From an uncultured Alphaproteobacteria bacterium (GTDB taxonomy: Bacteria > Pseudomonadota > Alphaproteobacteria > Rhodobacterales > Rhodobacteraceae), in the NCBI GenBank assembly GCA_902533625.1, contig CACAMI010000002.1:124001-188000 (forward strand): DNA of 64,000 nucleotides, written 5' to 3'. The position numbers and the translations under genes are program-made. Shown here piece by piece: positions 18,887 to 27,427 of the stretch; position 1 is the stretch's first letter, and each line of letters opens with the position of its first letter. The notes beneath the pieces were generated by a model. That model had not been told where the DNA came from and searched no databases. It saw only the letters and a program-made list of their open reading frames with translations.

Positions 18887-20557
18887 TTAGGAAAGCATTC
18901 TCCGGGCGATTACTTGGGCCTGGATTTCTGCAGCCCCTTCAAAAATATTTAAAATTCTAGAGTCGCATAATAGTCGACTTATCGGATATTCAAGAGCAAA
19001 CCCATTTCCTCCGTGTATTTGAACTCCATTATCTGCAGCAGACCAAGCTACCCGGGCTGCCAGTAGTTTGGCCATACCCGCTTCAAGGTCACACCGTCTT
19101 CCTTCATCCTTTCTCCGAGCAGCAAAGTATGTTAGTTGCCTGCAAAGGGCTATTTCACAGATAACTAAGCAAATTTTGTTAAACACCCTAGGAAATTCAA
19201 TTAGTTTTTTTCCAAATTGTTGTCTTTCGGATGCGTAAGAAATAGAAAGGTCTAGCGCGTTTTGGGCTACTCCAATTGCCCTCGCTGCGGTTTGAATTCT
19301 GGCACTTTCGAATGTCTGCATTAATTGCTTAAAACCAAGGTTTTCTCTGCCCCCAAGAAGGCCTTCTTTGTCAATCGAAAATTTATCAAACGCTATTTCA
19401 TATTCTTTCATTCCACGATATCCTAAGACTTCAATTTCACTTCCTTTCATTCCCTGGGTAGGAAATGGGTTATTATCATCTCCTCGTTTTTTTTCGGCCA
19501 AAAACATAGACAAACCAGAATAATCATTTTTCTCAGGGTCGGTGCGAGCCAATAATGTCATGAGATCTGATCTTGCTCCATGTGTAATCCATGTTTTATT
19601 GCCAGTTATTTGGTATGTATTTCCATTTAATTCGGCGCGTGTTTGTAAGGCACCCAAATCTGAACCAGTATTTGGTTCAGTAAATACTGCAGTTGGCAAT
19701 ATTCCACCTGATGCAAGCTTTGGTAGCCATTTTAACTTTTGTTCTTCTGTTCCTGACCCCAATATCAACTCTGCTGCTATTTCAGTTCTTGTAGCAAGGC
19801 TTCCAACACCGATGTAGCCTCTTGATAGCTCTTCGGAAACTACGCACATGGAGGTTTTATCCATTTCTAGGCCTCCATACTTTTCTGGTATTGTTAGTCC
19901 AAAAACACCAAGATCAGCTATCGATTCAATAACCGTTTCAGGGATTAGCTGATCATTTAAATGCCAATCATGCGCCATTGTTTTTATATGGTTGTCATTA
20001 AATTTTTTAAATTGCTCCCTAATTAACTCATATTCTTCACTAAGACCTGAATGGCCGTAAGTGGTTGACCCTGAATTCTGTAAAATAAGTTCAATTAATC
20101 TATTTTTATTATACCTAGAAGTGCCTAGAGCGATTAATTTTTCGTCTTCTTCATTAAAAATTCTTGTTGGGTCAATTCCAAAATCGGATGGTCTAATGAT
20201 CTCATTTTGGGACATCATTATCCCCCCTTTTATCTGAGATATATATTCTCCATATGAAATAATAAGAATTAAATTTTCTAACTCATGCAAGCTAGAATTC
20301 TCTCTTAAATTTTTTGCCCACCCTAGTAGTTGACGTAATGCCTCTACATAGGTTCCAATCCAGGCAATGCCATGCGAGGAAATTTGCTCTTCATCAAGAA
20401 ATTTTGATAATGCTCGATTATCTTTTTCTAGTCCCGCTTTAAAAACCATTATCAATTTCGATAGGTATATTTCTGCGTTCTTTAAAGAATTTTCACACAA
20501 ATAAATGCTATCTGCATGGTTTATTATATTTCTTTGATCAATATTTTGTATGTTCAT
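18887..20557 (-). CDS. mcd: Acyl-CoA dehydrogenase, probable (2S)-methylsuccinyl-CoA dehydrogenase
   Basis: Expected to oxidise methylsuccinyl-CoA to mesaconyl-CoA in the ethylmalonyl-CoA pathway, passing electrons through FAD to ETF. At 556 residues it is far longer than ordinary acyl-CoA dehydrogenases (about 380). An extra N-terminal domain of roughly 150 residues precedes the standard fold, as in known Mcd. The core has FTEPNTGSD, ITGNKTWITHGARSDL, an arginine/FAD region in ERQQFGKKL, VQIHGGNGFALEYPISRL and the ending FEGAAEIQAQVIARRMLS, which I recognise from Mcd proteins. Mcl1 of the same pathway is at 4677-5660. A general acyl-CoA dehydrogenase is the alternative. Confidence 0.82.
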   Translation of the reverse strand: MNIQNIDQRNIINHADSIYLCENSLKNAEIYLSKLIMVFKAGLEKDNRALSKFLDEEQISSHGIAWIGTYVEALRQLLGWAKNLRENSSLHELENLILIISYGEYISQIKGGIMMSQNEIIRPSDFGIDPTRIFNEEDEKLIALGTSRYNKNRLIELILQNSGSTTYGHSGLSEEYELIREQFKKFNDNHIKTMAHDWHLNDQLIPETVIESIADLGVFGLTIPEKYGGLEMDKTSMCVVSEELSRGYIGVGSLATRTEIAAELILGSGTEEQKLKWLPKLASGGILPTAVFTEPNTGSDLGALQTRAELNGNTYQITGNKTWITHGARSDLMTLLARTDPEKNDYSGLSMFLAEKKRGDDNNPFPTQGMKGSEIEVLGYRGMKEYEIAFDKFSIDKEGLLGGRENLGFKQLMQTFESARIQTAARAIGVAQNALDLSISYASERQQFGKKLIEFPRVFNKICLVICEIALCRQLTYFAARRKDEGRRCDLEAGMAKLLAARVAWSAADNGVQIHGGNGFALEYPISRLLCDSRILNIFEGAAEIQAQVIARRMLS

Positions 20558-20665
20558 TTTATTTTAATTTCAGGTTAGAGGTCCTATTAAATTAAAGAAT
20601 TATCGCTAAATAATTTTAATTAATTTAGATATTAATAATACGACAAATAATTAAGGATTTCCAGA

Positions 20666-21433
20666 TTGGATTTTTTTGTGAGTTTAAATATTGCTCCTTT
20701 GATTTTAATTTCTCTCTTTGCGGGTTTTGTCAAGGGTGTAGTGGGATTCGCGATGCCGCTGATAATGTTTTCGGGTTTTCTAGTATTTTTACCTCAAGAA
20801 AAAGCTATCGCACTAATAATTTTGCCTGCATTTATATCAAATATTTCTCAAGCATATGGGTTAAGTCTTTTGGAAACCAGGAAGTTTTTCTTCAATTATT
20901 TGGTGTTGATAATAATATTATTTTCGGCGGTTTATATTGTTTCTCAGTTTTTTTTAATCGTTACAGAAAAATTTATTCACCTAACTCTAGCAATCTTAAT
21001 TTTTGTTTTCTTATATTTTCAATTGACGGGCATTCGTTTTCATATTTTAAAAGGAAGTAAAGTTTTTCAGGCTATTTTCGGTATTATATCTGGATTTTTT
21101 GGTGGCATTTCTGGTCAGTGGGGTCCTCCATTAGTAATTTATTTCCTTTCTCAAAATTTAAGTATGAAACAAATAATTTGTTATCAAGGATTAACTTATT
21201 CTATTGCTTCTCTTGCTCTTATTGGGGGTCATATAAATTCGGGAGTTCTTACTATAGAATTAGCTTTATTATCAATTCCTTTTATTTTAATTAGCTCTCT
21301 TGGTCAGTATGCAGGCACTGTTTTTCGTGAATTGCAAAATACAAATAAATTTAGAAAGTTTACTCTGTTAGCATTATTTCTTTTTGGCATTTTTTTTATA
21401 TTTAGGGTAATATCTAATAGTTCTGTTCTATAA
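20666..21433 (+). CDS. TauE/SafE-family sulfite/anion exporter
   Basis: A 255-residue protein made almost entirely of hydrophobic helices (about seven to eight), with the two family repeats recognisable as GFVKGVVGFAMPLI near the N-terminus and GFFGGISGQWGPPLV in the second half. TauE/SafE proteins move sulfite, sulfoacetate or related organic anions. With a taurine pathway in the same window releasing sulfite through Xsc, sulfite export is an attractive but unproven role; the genes are 36 kb apart. The start is a TTG with an AAGGA ribosome-binding site 8 bases upstream. Confidence 0.82.
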   Translation: MDFFVSLNIAPLILISLFAGFVKGVVGFAMPLIMFSGFLVFLPQEKAIALIILPAFISNISQAYGLSLLETRKFFFNYLVLIIILFSAVYIVSQFFLIVTEKFIHLTLAILIFVFLYFQLTGIRFHILKGSKVFQAIFGIISGFFGGISGQWGPPLVIYFLSQNLSMKQIICYQGLTYSIASLALIGGHINSGVLTIELALLSIPFILISSLGQYAGTVFRELQNTNKFRKFTLLALFLFGIFFIFRVISNSSVL

Positions 21434-21545
21434 AGTGCTTTAAATATTGAAATTTATGACTTTCCTCGGAAATTAGTTTTATTTTATTTGTACTAGCTTA
21501 GAATAATTTAAAATTTGTGACTTAAACTTTTATATAGGAGAGGAT

Positions 21546-21947
21546 ATGAGAAAAAATATATTAACTTTTCTTTTTCTGATTGCTTTTAATGGTTCTGTAG
21601 TAGCTGACACAGTGACTGGTATTTTTCAAACTGAAAGGAATGATGCTGGTGCTTTCCTGGAAGTTAAATTTGCACCTTGCGAAAATGATCAAAACCTTTC
21701 ATGCGCAAAAATTCTTAAAGCCTATAAATCTGAAAATGAAATCAATGAATCTTATGAGCATGTAGGGAAAATTATCGTCGCAGGAATGGAAGATGCCGGA
21801 GACAGAAAATTTAAAGGTGGAACTATATGGGACCCATCTGAGGACAAGACTTATAATTCTAAGATGACTATTAAAGGGGAAGATATAAGTGTAGAGGGTT
21901 GTATATTATTTTTTTGTAGAGCTCAGTTGTGGGAACGGGTCAAGTAA
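21546..21947 (+). CDS. DUF2147 secreted protein
   Basis: A 133-residue protein with an N-terminal signal peptide (MRKN, then a hydrophobic stretch, cleavage likely after VVADT or nearby). The mature part has the DUF2147 features TGIFQTE, a lipocalin-like beta pattern, GGTIWDPSEDKTYNSKM and a final GCILFFCRAQLWERV. It is shorter than average for the family. It is probably a periplasmic ligand- or metabolite-binding protein; the function is unknown. AGGAGAGG precedes the ATG. Confidence 0.8.
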   Translation: MRKNILTFLFLIAFNGSVVADTVTGIFQTERNDAGAFLEVKFAPCENDQNLSCAKILKAYKSENEINESYEHVGKIIVAGMEDAGDRKFKGGTIWDPSEDKTYNSKMTIKGEDISVEGCILFFCRAQLWERVK

Positions 21948-22108
21948 TTTAGTGATTTTTTTTGGTTTTACTCAGTTTTTGACGGAGGGCTGTTATCTCG
22001 TAGAATTTGCATACCGGCTTTGCATAAAAACGGGTTGTTATTATTTCCTAATTGATTAGATCAGCAATGGTCTAGGGCAGTGCAAAAAATCATTTACAGG
22101 AGAAAATT

Positions 22109-22333
22109 ATGACAACTCTATCAATACATAGAATACCAAATATAAATCTAATTAATTTTATTTATAAACAAGCAAGTAAAATAACTTTACAAATATCTAA
22201 AGCTAGAGAATACAATCGAACGGTATCTGAATTGAAAAAACTATCACCAAGAATTTTAGAGGATATTGGTATAGCACAGGCAAGTATAAACTCTGTCGCA
22301 TATGATCACATATATGGGGAAAAAGTTCGTTGA
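22109..22333 (+). CDS. DUF1127 small protein
   Basis: A 74-residue basic protein whose C-terminal half is the DUF1127 motif: a helix ending in ELKKLSPRILEDIGIAQASI, matching the usual 'L-x-D-I-G-I' core. Small DUF1127 proteins in alphaproteobacteria are linked to RNA metabolism and to phosphate or stress responses, and their genes are often targets of small RNAs. A CAGGAG ribosome-binding site precedes the ATG. The stop lies 2 bases from the end of the convergent uvrD gene. Confidence 0.82.
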   Translation: MTTLSIHRIPNINLINFIYKQASKITLQISKAREYNRTVSELKKLSPRILEDIGIAQASINSVAYDHIYGEKVR

Positions 22334-22335
22334 CG

Positions 22336-24654
22336 TTAGAATGGTAAGTTATTTTCACTGAATAAATAGCTTGCCATAACGTTTTTCTCTCCCGCTTTTT
22401 CAAAATTCACTAAGATTTTTCCACCTTCAATTTCGACAACAAAACCATAGCCAAATTTTTGATGGAATACACGTTCTTTGATGGCAAAGCTTACTATCTC
22501 GCTAGAATTAATAATCTGACTATTTGTAGTTTTTGTGGGTTCATAATTTTCAATATTGTTAAATTTTAACCTGCCCCAGCCAGGAGAATTGTACCTTCCA
22601 GAATTTCGATTTTCGTCATGATAATTTAAGTTAAAGGTTGCTGGCTTGTCCTTGCTATAAAGACCAGGCGGATTTAAGATTTCCACATTTTTACTGGGAA
22701 GTTCATCCACAAATCTTGAAGGAATAGAATTTTGCCATTGGTTGTATATTCTGCGGTTCGAAGCAAAACTAATAACACAATGCCTTTTTGCCCTTGTTAT
22801 TCCTACGTACGCCAACCTGCGTTCTTCTTCAGTGCCTTTTTTGCCTTCTTGATCCATAGATCTTTGTGATGGAAAGAGTCCATCCTCCCAACCTGGTAGA
22901 AAAGTAGTTTCAAATTCTAACCCTTTGGATGCGTGCAATGTCATTATTGATACCTTATCTGTTTCCTCATTTTCCTCATTTTCCATTACAAGAGAAATAT
23001 GTTCGAGGAAACTTTCTATGGTTTCAAAAGTTTCAAGGCTTTGTATCAATTCTTTAAGGTTTTCTAGCCTTCCTGGAGCATCAGGGCTCCGATCTATTTT
23101 CCACATTTCTGTGTACCCAGATTCATCTAAAATCAATTCAGCAAGTTCAATGTGGGTCTTAGTGTTCTGTTTTGAAATTTCTTGCCATCTGTTAAAATGA
23201 TCCAATAAATTTCTTAAAGATTCATTTGCTTTTGAACTTAGTACTCCCGTAGTTAAGATTTCTTTAGCTGCTTGCATCAGAGGAATATTTTTTTCTCGAG
23301 CATATATATTCATTTTTTGTAATGCTTTGTCTCCCAAACCTCTCTTCGGAACGTTTAAAATTCTTTCAAACGCTAAACCATCTTCTGGAGTTATAGTGGC
23401 TCTAAAATAAGCTAATGCATCTCTAATTTCTGCCCTTTCATAAAAGCGTGGTCCTCCTATTACTCTATATGCTATTCCGCTTGTTAAAAACCTGTCTTCA
23501 AAGGCTCTCATTTGGAAAGAAGCACGAACTAGGATCGCTATTTCATTTTTTCTTATTGGTTTATGCCCTCTGGTACCTATCGCAAAAGATTCTATTTCCT
23601 CACTTATCCAACGGGCCTCATCATCCCCATCCCAGTGCCCTATAACTCTAACTTTATCCCCTCCTTCTAGGTTAGTCCAAAGTTCTTTTCCCAGTCGACT
23701 TTCATTTGCTTTTATAACACCGGACGCTGCAGAAAGAATATGGGATGTGGATCTGTAGTTTTGTTCTAATCTAACAACTTTTGCTTGGGGAAAATCTTTC
23801 TCAAATCGCAAGATATTAGCTACTTCGGCCCCCCGCCAGCCGTAGATTGATTGGTCGTCATCTCCAACGCAGCAAATATTTTTATGACTACCTGCAAGTA
23901 GTCTTAGCCAAAGGTATTGTACAACATTTGTGTCCTGGTACTCATCGACAAGAATATATTTAAATCTATTTTGATACTTAATAAGAATTTCAGAGTGATC
24001 TTTAAATATTGTAACCATGTGTAACAAGAGATCACCGAAGTCCACAGCATTTAAAACCTTTAACCGGTTTTGGTATAGTGAGTAAAATTCTTGGCCTCGT
24101 GAATTATAACTAACTAATTCTGATTCAGGAATATTCTCAGGGGAGAGTGCTTTATTTTTCCAGCGATCTATTACACCCGCTAACAAACGCGCTGGCCATC
24201 GTTTTTCATCAATATTTTCTGCTTTGATTAGTTGCTTTAGTAGCCTTAGTTGGTCGTCTTTATCAAGTATAGTGAAGTTAGATTTCAAAGTCACTAATTC
24301 AGCGTGGCGTCGAAGCAGTTTTGCACATAGTGAATGAAAGGTACCTATCCATGGCATGCCTTCAACGACACCTTTCACATTATTTTCAATTCGCTTTTTC
24401 ATTTCTCGGGCAGCTTTGTTTGTAAAGGTGACTGCTAAAATTTCATCTGGCCTTGCCGCTTGCATATTTAAGATATGAGATACTCTAGCTGTGAGAGCTC
24501 TGGTTTTTCCTGTTCCAGCTCCGGCCAAAACCAAAAGTGGACCTTCAATATTTTTTACTGCTTCACGCTGTTTTTTGTTTAATATTGAAAGATAATCCTT
24601 ACCTCTTGCTGCAAGAGCTTTTTCACTTATTTTTAAGATCTCTTCAGGTGTCAT
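22336..24654 (-). CDS. uvrD: UvrD/PcrA-type 3'-5' DNA helicase
   Basis: Superfamily 1 helicase for nucleotide excision and mismatch repair and for clearing DNA of bound proteins. About 772 residues from the ATG at 24654; a TTG seven codons earlier also opens the frame. Motifs in order: Q-motif LNKKQREAV, Walker A GAGTGKTRAL, VTFTNKAAREM (Ia), DEYQDTN (II), GDDDQSIYGWRGA (III), EQNYRS (IV), MTLHASKGLEF (V) and VGITRAK (VI). A C-terminal tudor-like tail ends the protein (VFHQKFGYGFVV). Confidence 0.93.
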   Translation of the reverse strand: MTPEEILKISEKALAARGKDYLSILNKKQREAVKNIEGPLLVLAGAGTGKTRALTARVSHILNMQAARPDEILAVTFTNKAAREMKKRIENNVKGVVEGMPWIGTFHSLCAKLLRRHAELVTLKSNFTILDKDDQLRLLKQLIKAENIDEKRWPARLLAGVIDRWKNKALSPENIPESELVSYNSRGQEFYSLYQNRLKVLNAVDFGDLLLHMVTIFKDHSEILIKYQNRFKYILVDEYQDTNVVQYLWLRLLAGSHKNICCVGDDDQSIYGWRGAEVANILRFEKDFPQAKVVRLEQNYRSTSHILSAASGVIKANESRLGKELWTNLEGGDKVRVIGHWDGDDEARWISEEIESFAIGTRGHKPIRKNEIAILVRASFQMRAFEDRFLTSGIAYRVIGGPRFYERAEIRDALAYFRATITPEDGLAFERILNVPKRGLGDKALQKMNIYAREKNIPLMQAAKEILTTGVLSSKANESLRNLLDHFNRWQEISKQNTKTHIELAELILDESGYTEMWKIDRSPDAPGRLENLKELIQSLETFETIESFLEHISLVMENEENEETDKVSIMTLHASKGLEFETTFLPGWEDGLFPSQRSMDQEGKKGTEEERRLAYVGITRAKRHCVISFASNRRIYNQWQNSIPSRFVDELPSKNVEILNPPGLYSKDKPATFNLNYHDENRNSGRYNSPGWGRLKFNNIENYEPTKTTNSQIINSSEIVSFAIKERVFHQKFGYGFVVEIEGGKILVNFEKAGEKNVMASYLFSENNLPF

Positions 24655-24773
24655 TAAAATGTTACGAATTTCCAACTTAGTATTGTGTTCATGGATTGTT
24701 CTATTTTTAATATCTTATTTTTCTTCTTATAACAATTAAAACAATTTATTTTAAAGCGAATTTAAATTAGCCC

Positions 24774-24801
24774 TTGTCTCGAAACGATAAATCTTTATAT
24801 C
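24774..24801 (+). promoter_or_regulatory. Likely promoter of tRNA-Gly
   Basis: A -35-like TTGTCT (24774-24779) and -10-like TATATC (24796-24801) are 16 bases apart and end 16 bases before the mature tRNA 5' end. Spacing and position suit a housekeeping sigma factor. No start site has been measured. Confidence 0.45.
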
Positions 24802-24817
24802 TTACGACCATAATTGA

Positions 24818-24892
24818 GCGGGTGTAGCTCAGTGGTAGAGCATTTCGTTGCCAACGAAAATGTCGAGAGTTCGAATCTCTTCACCCGCTCCA
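24818..24892 (+). tRNA. tRNA-Gly (GCC anticodon)
   Basis: A 75-base cloverleaf. The acceptor stem GCGGGTG pairs with CACCCGC, the D-arm contains AGCTCAGTGGTAGAGC, the anticodon stem is TTTCG/CGAAA with loop TTGCCAA and anticodon GCC at 24850-24852, and the T-arm contains GTTCGAATC. The 3' CCA is encoded. The discriminator base is T (U73), typical of bacterial tRNA-Gly. The flanks, 24655-24817 and 24893-24995, hold nothing else that I can support. Confidence 0.97.
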
Positions 24893-24995
24893 CCTTTATT
24901 AAGCCAAAAATTAAGGTTAGTATAATGTCGACTTGCATAATCTGCTACAGCAACCAATGTAGAATCATAATATGAGTGACATTTTTGCTAAGTAA

Positions 24996-25307
24996 TTATT
25001 TTTCCTTAAAACTATCTGACAAAAGTTCACCTCTAACAGTAGTCATCTTTATTTGAAATGCTTCGCTGTGAATTTTTGAGTATTCAATCAATGATTCAAC
25101 TACTTTTTTTTGACTTTCCCTGTTTTGATACTCGAATAATATCATACGGGTTGACTCTCCAGACAAATAACATCTGACTCTGGAGCATCCGTTATCCAAC
25201 GCTATTTTTTCCATCATTGTTTCTGCTAATGCCTGACTAGCTATAGCTTCAGCTTTATTGGCATAAGTTACAGTTACTATACTTATATGATTAGCTAAAA
25301 TTGACAT
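24996..25307 (-). CDS. Small protein, possible ABM-type (antibiotic biosynthesis monooxygenase) domain
   Basis: A 103-residue soluble protein. The pattern of an N-terminal strand (HISIVTVTYANKAEAI), a helix, CSRVRCYLSGESTRMILFEYQNRES and a second helix (HSEAFQI) resembles the dimeric alpha/beta barrel of the ABM superfamily, whose small members include quinol monooxygenases. No catalytic residues can be named. It diverges from a MAPEG-like gene. The family call is uncertain, but coding is likely because the frame fills the space between tRNA and promoter regions. Confidence 0.45.
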   Translation of the reverse strand: MSILANHISIVTVTYANKAEAIASQALAETMMEKIALDNGCSRVRCYLSGESTRMILFEYQNRESQKKVVESLIEYSKIHSEAFQIKMTTVRGELLSDSFKEK

Positions 25308-25388
25308 AAATAAGTCTTTATAATTTAATATTTTGGTACTATAACAAGCTCACCAAATAGCTTCAACATTTTAAGAGGGAACTGTTGT

Positions 25389-25775
25389 ATGGAACCAGAA
25401 CTATTTTATCTCGTTTTGTCAGTTGGCTTGTGTGGAATTTTGTGGGTACCTACTGTCATTGAACGTGTTATTAGAATTGGACTGACAGAAACGGTTGGAA
25501 ATAAACCAGACACAAAAGATCTTCCCAAATGGGTGGAAAGGCTTAAAAGAACTCACCGCAATTTGGTTGACAATATCGTAGTTTTTGGCACCTTGGTTAT
25601 AATTTTACAAAGTATTGAGAAAAACAATGACACTACAGGATTGGCGGCTTTAATTTTCTTTTATGCAAGATTAATTCAAGCTATATCCCATATTTTTGGT
25701 ATTGTGTGGGTTAGGACAGTTAGTTTTGTTATTGGGTGGTTAGCAACAGCAGTTATTTTTTTAGTTTTGATTTAA
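25389..25775 (+). CDS. MAPEG-family membrane protein
   Basis: A 128-residue protein with four hydrophobic helices. The segment KRTHRNLVDNIVVFGTLV resembles the MAPEG hallmark (ERxxRNxxEN, here RTHRNLVDN), and YARLIQAISHIFG corresponds to the second conserved helix pair (RxxHxxxY-like). Eukaryotic MAPEG proteins are glutathione-dependent membrane enzymes; the roles of bacterial members are mostly unknown. A GAGGG ribosome-binding site precedes the ATG. It lies 80 bases upstream of pntA on the same strand. Confidence 0.72.
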   Translation: MEPELFYLVLSVGLCGILWVPTVIERVIRIGLTETVGNKPDTKDLPKWVERLKRTHRNLVDNIVVFGTLVIILQSIEKNNDTTGLAALIFFYARLIQAISHIFGIVWVRTVSFVIGWLATAVIFLVLI

Positions 25776-25855
25776 AATACAGATCTGTAGCTATTTAATT
25801 GATTTGTTAAATTAATAATTAATTAGAGATAAATAGAAATTTTTTTGAGGATAGT

Positions 25856-27415
25856 ATGAAAATAGCAGCACCTAAAGAGGTTTTTAAGGGGGAAAATAGG
25901 GTCGCTTTGACTCCGTTAAGTGCATTGGAATTAATTAAACTTGGGCATGAATGTATTGTTCAGTCTGGAGCAGGGATTAGTTCAAGGTATGACGATAATG
26001 CTTATAAGGCAGTGGGGGTTAAAATAGTAAAGTCAGCTGCGGCTTTGTGGAAAGAGGCTGACGTAGTGGTGAAAGTTAGAGCTCCAGAGAAGGAAGAAGT
26101 AAATTATTTTAGAAAAGGGCAAATACTAGTTAGCTTTATTTGGCCTGCCCAATCTAAAGATTTGTTGGAGGGTATGAAAAAAATTGGCGTAACGGCTATC
26201 GCTATGGATATGGTTCCTAGGATAAGCCGCGCTCAAAAAATGGATGCATTATCTTCTATGGCTAATATAGCAGGCTATAGAGCTGTGATAGAAGCTGGAA
26301 ATAATTTTGGACGATTTTTTACGGGTCAAATTACTGCTGCAGGTAAAGTAGCTCCAGCTAAAGTACTAGTTATTGGTGCTGGAGTGGCAGGTTTAGCTGC
26401 CATTGGAGCAGCTCAATCATTAGGAGCAATAGTTAGGGCATTCGATGTTAGACCTGAAGTTGCTGAACAAATTGAGTCTATGGGCGCTGAATTTCTAATG
26501 TTAGATTTTGAAGAAGATGCTTCGGGCGAAGGAGGATATGCTGCACCTTCCAGCCCTGAGTTTAGAGAAAAACAGTTAGAATGCTTTAGAGAACAAGCTT
26601 CAGATGTAGACATTGTAATTACTACAGCCCTTATTCCAGGCCGAGAAGCGCCTAAACTCTGGCTTAAGGATATGGTTGAGAAGATGAAGCCAGGTTCGGT
26701 AGTAGTAGACTTGGCAGCAGAACGTGGTGGAAATTGCGAGCTAACCCGAATGGATAAAAGGATTGAAAGTAAAAATGGGGTTACAGTAATTGGTTACACA
26801 GACTTTCCAAGTAGAATGGCCACACAATCATCAAACCTATATTCAACAAATATACGGCACATGATTACCGACCTTACTCCTGAAAAAGACGGGGAAATTG
26901 TAGTTGATATGAACGATGACGTTATTAGAGGTAGTGTGGTTACACATGCTGGTAAGATAACTTTTCCTCCTCCTCCACCAAAAATACAAGCGATTGCTAA
27001 ACCTCAGGTAAAAAAAGAGCTCCCTAGCCAAGAAGATATTAAAAAGAAAGAGGCAGAAGCTCTTCGTAGGACTGGAAATCAGCAGGTAATTATGCTGACT
27101 TTAGGGGCAATATTTATGGCAATAATTGGCATTTATGCACCTCCAAGCTTTATGCAGCACTTTATCGTATTTGCATTATCCTGTTTCGTAGGTTTTCAGG
27201 TCATTTGGAATGTTTCACATGCTTTACATACCCCATTAATGGCAGTAACCAATGCTATATCAGGGATAATTATAATAGGGGCATTACTCCAAGTTGGGGA
27301 TACTAATATAATTGTGGAAGTCTTAGCGACAGTATCAATTTTAATCGCAACTATTAATATTGTCGGTGGGTTCATGGTGACACGTAGAATGCTTGCAATG
27401 TTTCAAAAGAGTTAG
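25856..27415 (+). CDS. pntA: NAD(P) transhydrogenase subunit alpha
   Basis: Proton-pumping transhydrogenase, making NADPH from NADH at the inner membrane. The 519-residue subunit starts with the alanine dehydrogenase-like domain (KIAAPKEVFKGENRVALTP), followed by the NAD-binding Rossmann segment VIGAGVAGLAAIGAAQSLGA near 170-190. A Pro/Lys-rich linker lies near 365-400 and four transmembrane helices form the C-terminal 110 residues. This is the two-gene PntA/PntB layout, with alpha1 and alpha2 fused as in E. coli. GAGG precedes the ATG, and pntB follows after 12 bases. Confidence 0.95.
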   Translation: MKIAAPKEVFKGENRVALTPLSALELIKLGHECIVQSGAGISSRYDDNAYKAVGVKIVKSAAALWKEADVVVKVRAPEKEEVNYFRKGQILVSFIWPAQSKDLLEGMKKIGVTAIAMDMVPRISRAQKMDALSSMANIAGYRAVIEAGNNFGRFFTGQITAAGKVAPAKVLVIGAGVAGLAAIGAAQSLGAIVRAFDVRPEVAEQIESMGAEFLMLDFEEDASGEGGYAAPSSPEFREKQLECFREQASDVDIVITTALIPGREAPKLWLKDMVEKMKPGSVVVDLAAERGGNCELTRMDKRIESKNGVTVIGYTDFPSRMATQSSNLYSTNIRHMITDLTPEKDGEIVVDMNDDVIRGSVVTHAGKITFPPPPPKIQAIAKPQVKKELPSQEDIKKKEAEALRRTGNQQVIMLTLGAIFMAIIGIYAPPSFMQHFIVFALSCFVGFQVIWNVSHALHTPLMAVTNAISGIIIIGALLQVGDTNIIVEVLATVSILIATINIVGGFMVTRRMLAMFQKS

Positions 27416-27427
27416 GAAGGGTTTCTA

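Noticed and set aside
22203-22403. Reverse-strand open frame across the DUF1127/uvrD junction
   Set aside because: It is a shadow of DUF1127 and the end of uvrD, with no family pattern or ribosome-binding site.
24923-24973. 16-codon frame after tRNA-Gly
   Set aside because: No ribosome-binding site and no recognisable sequence.
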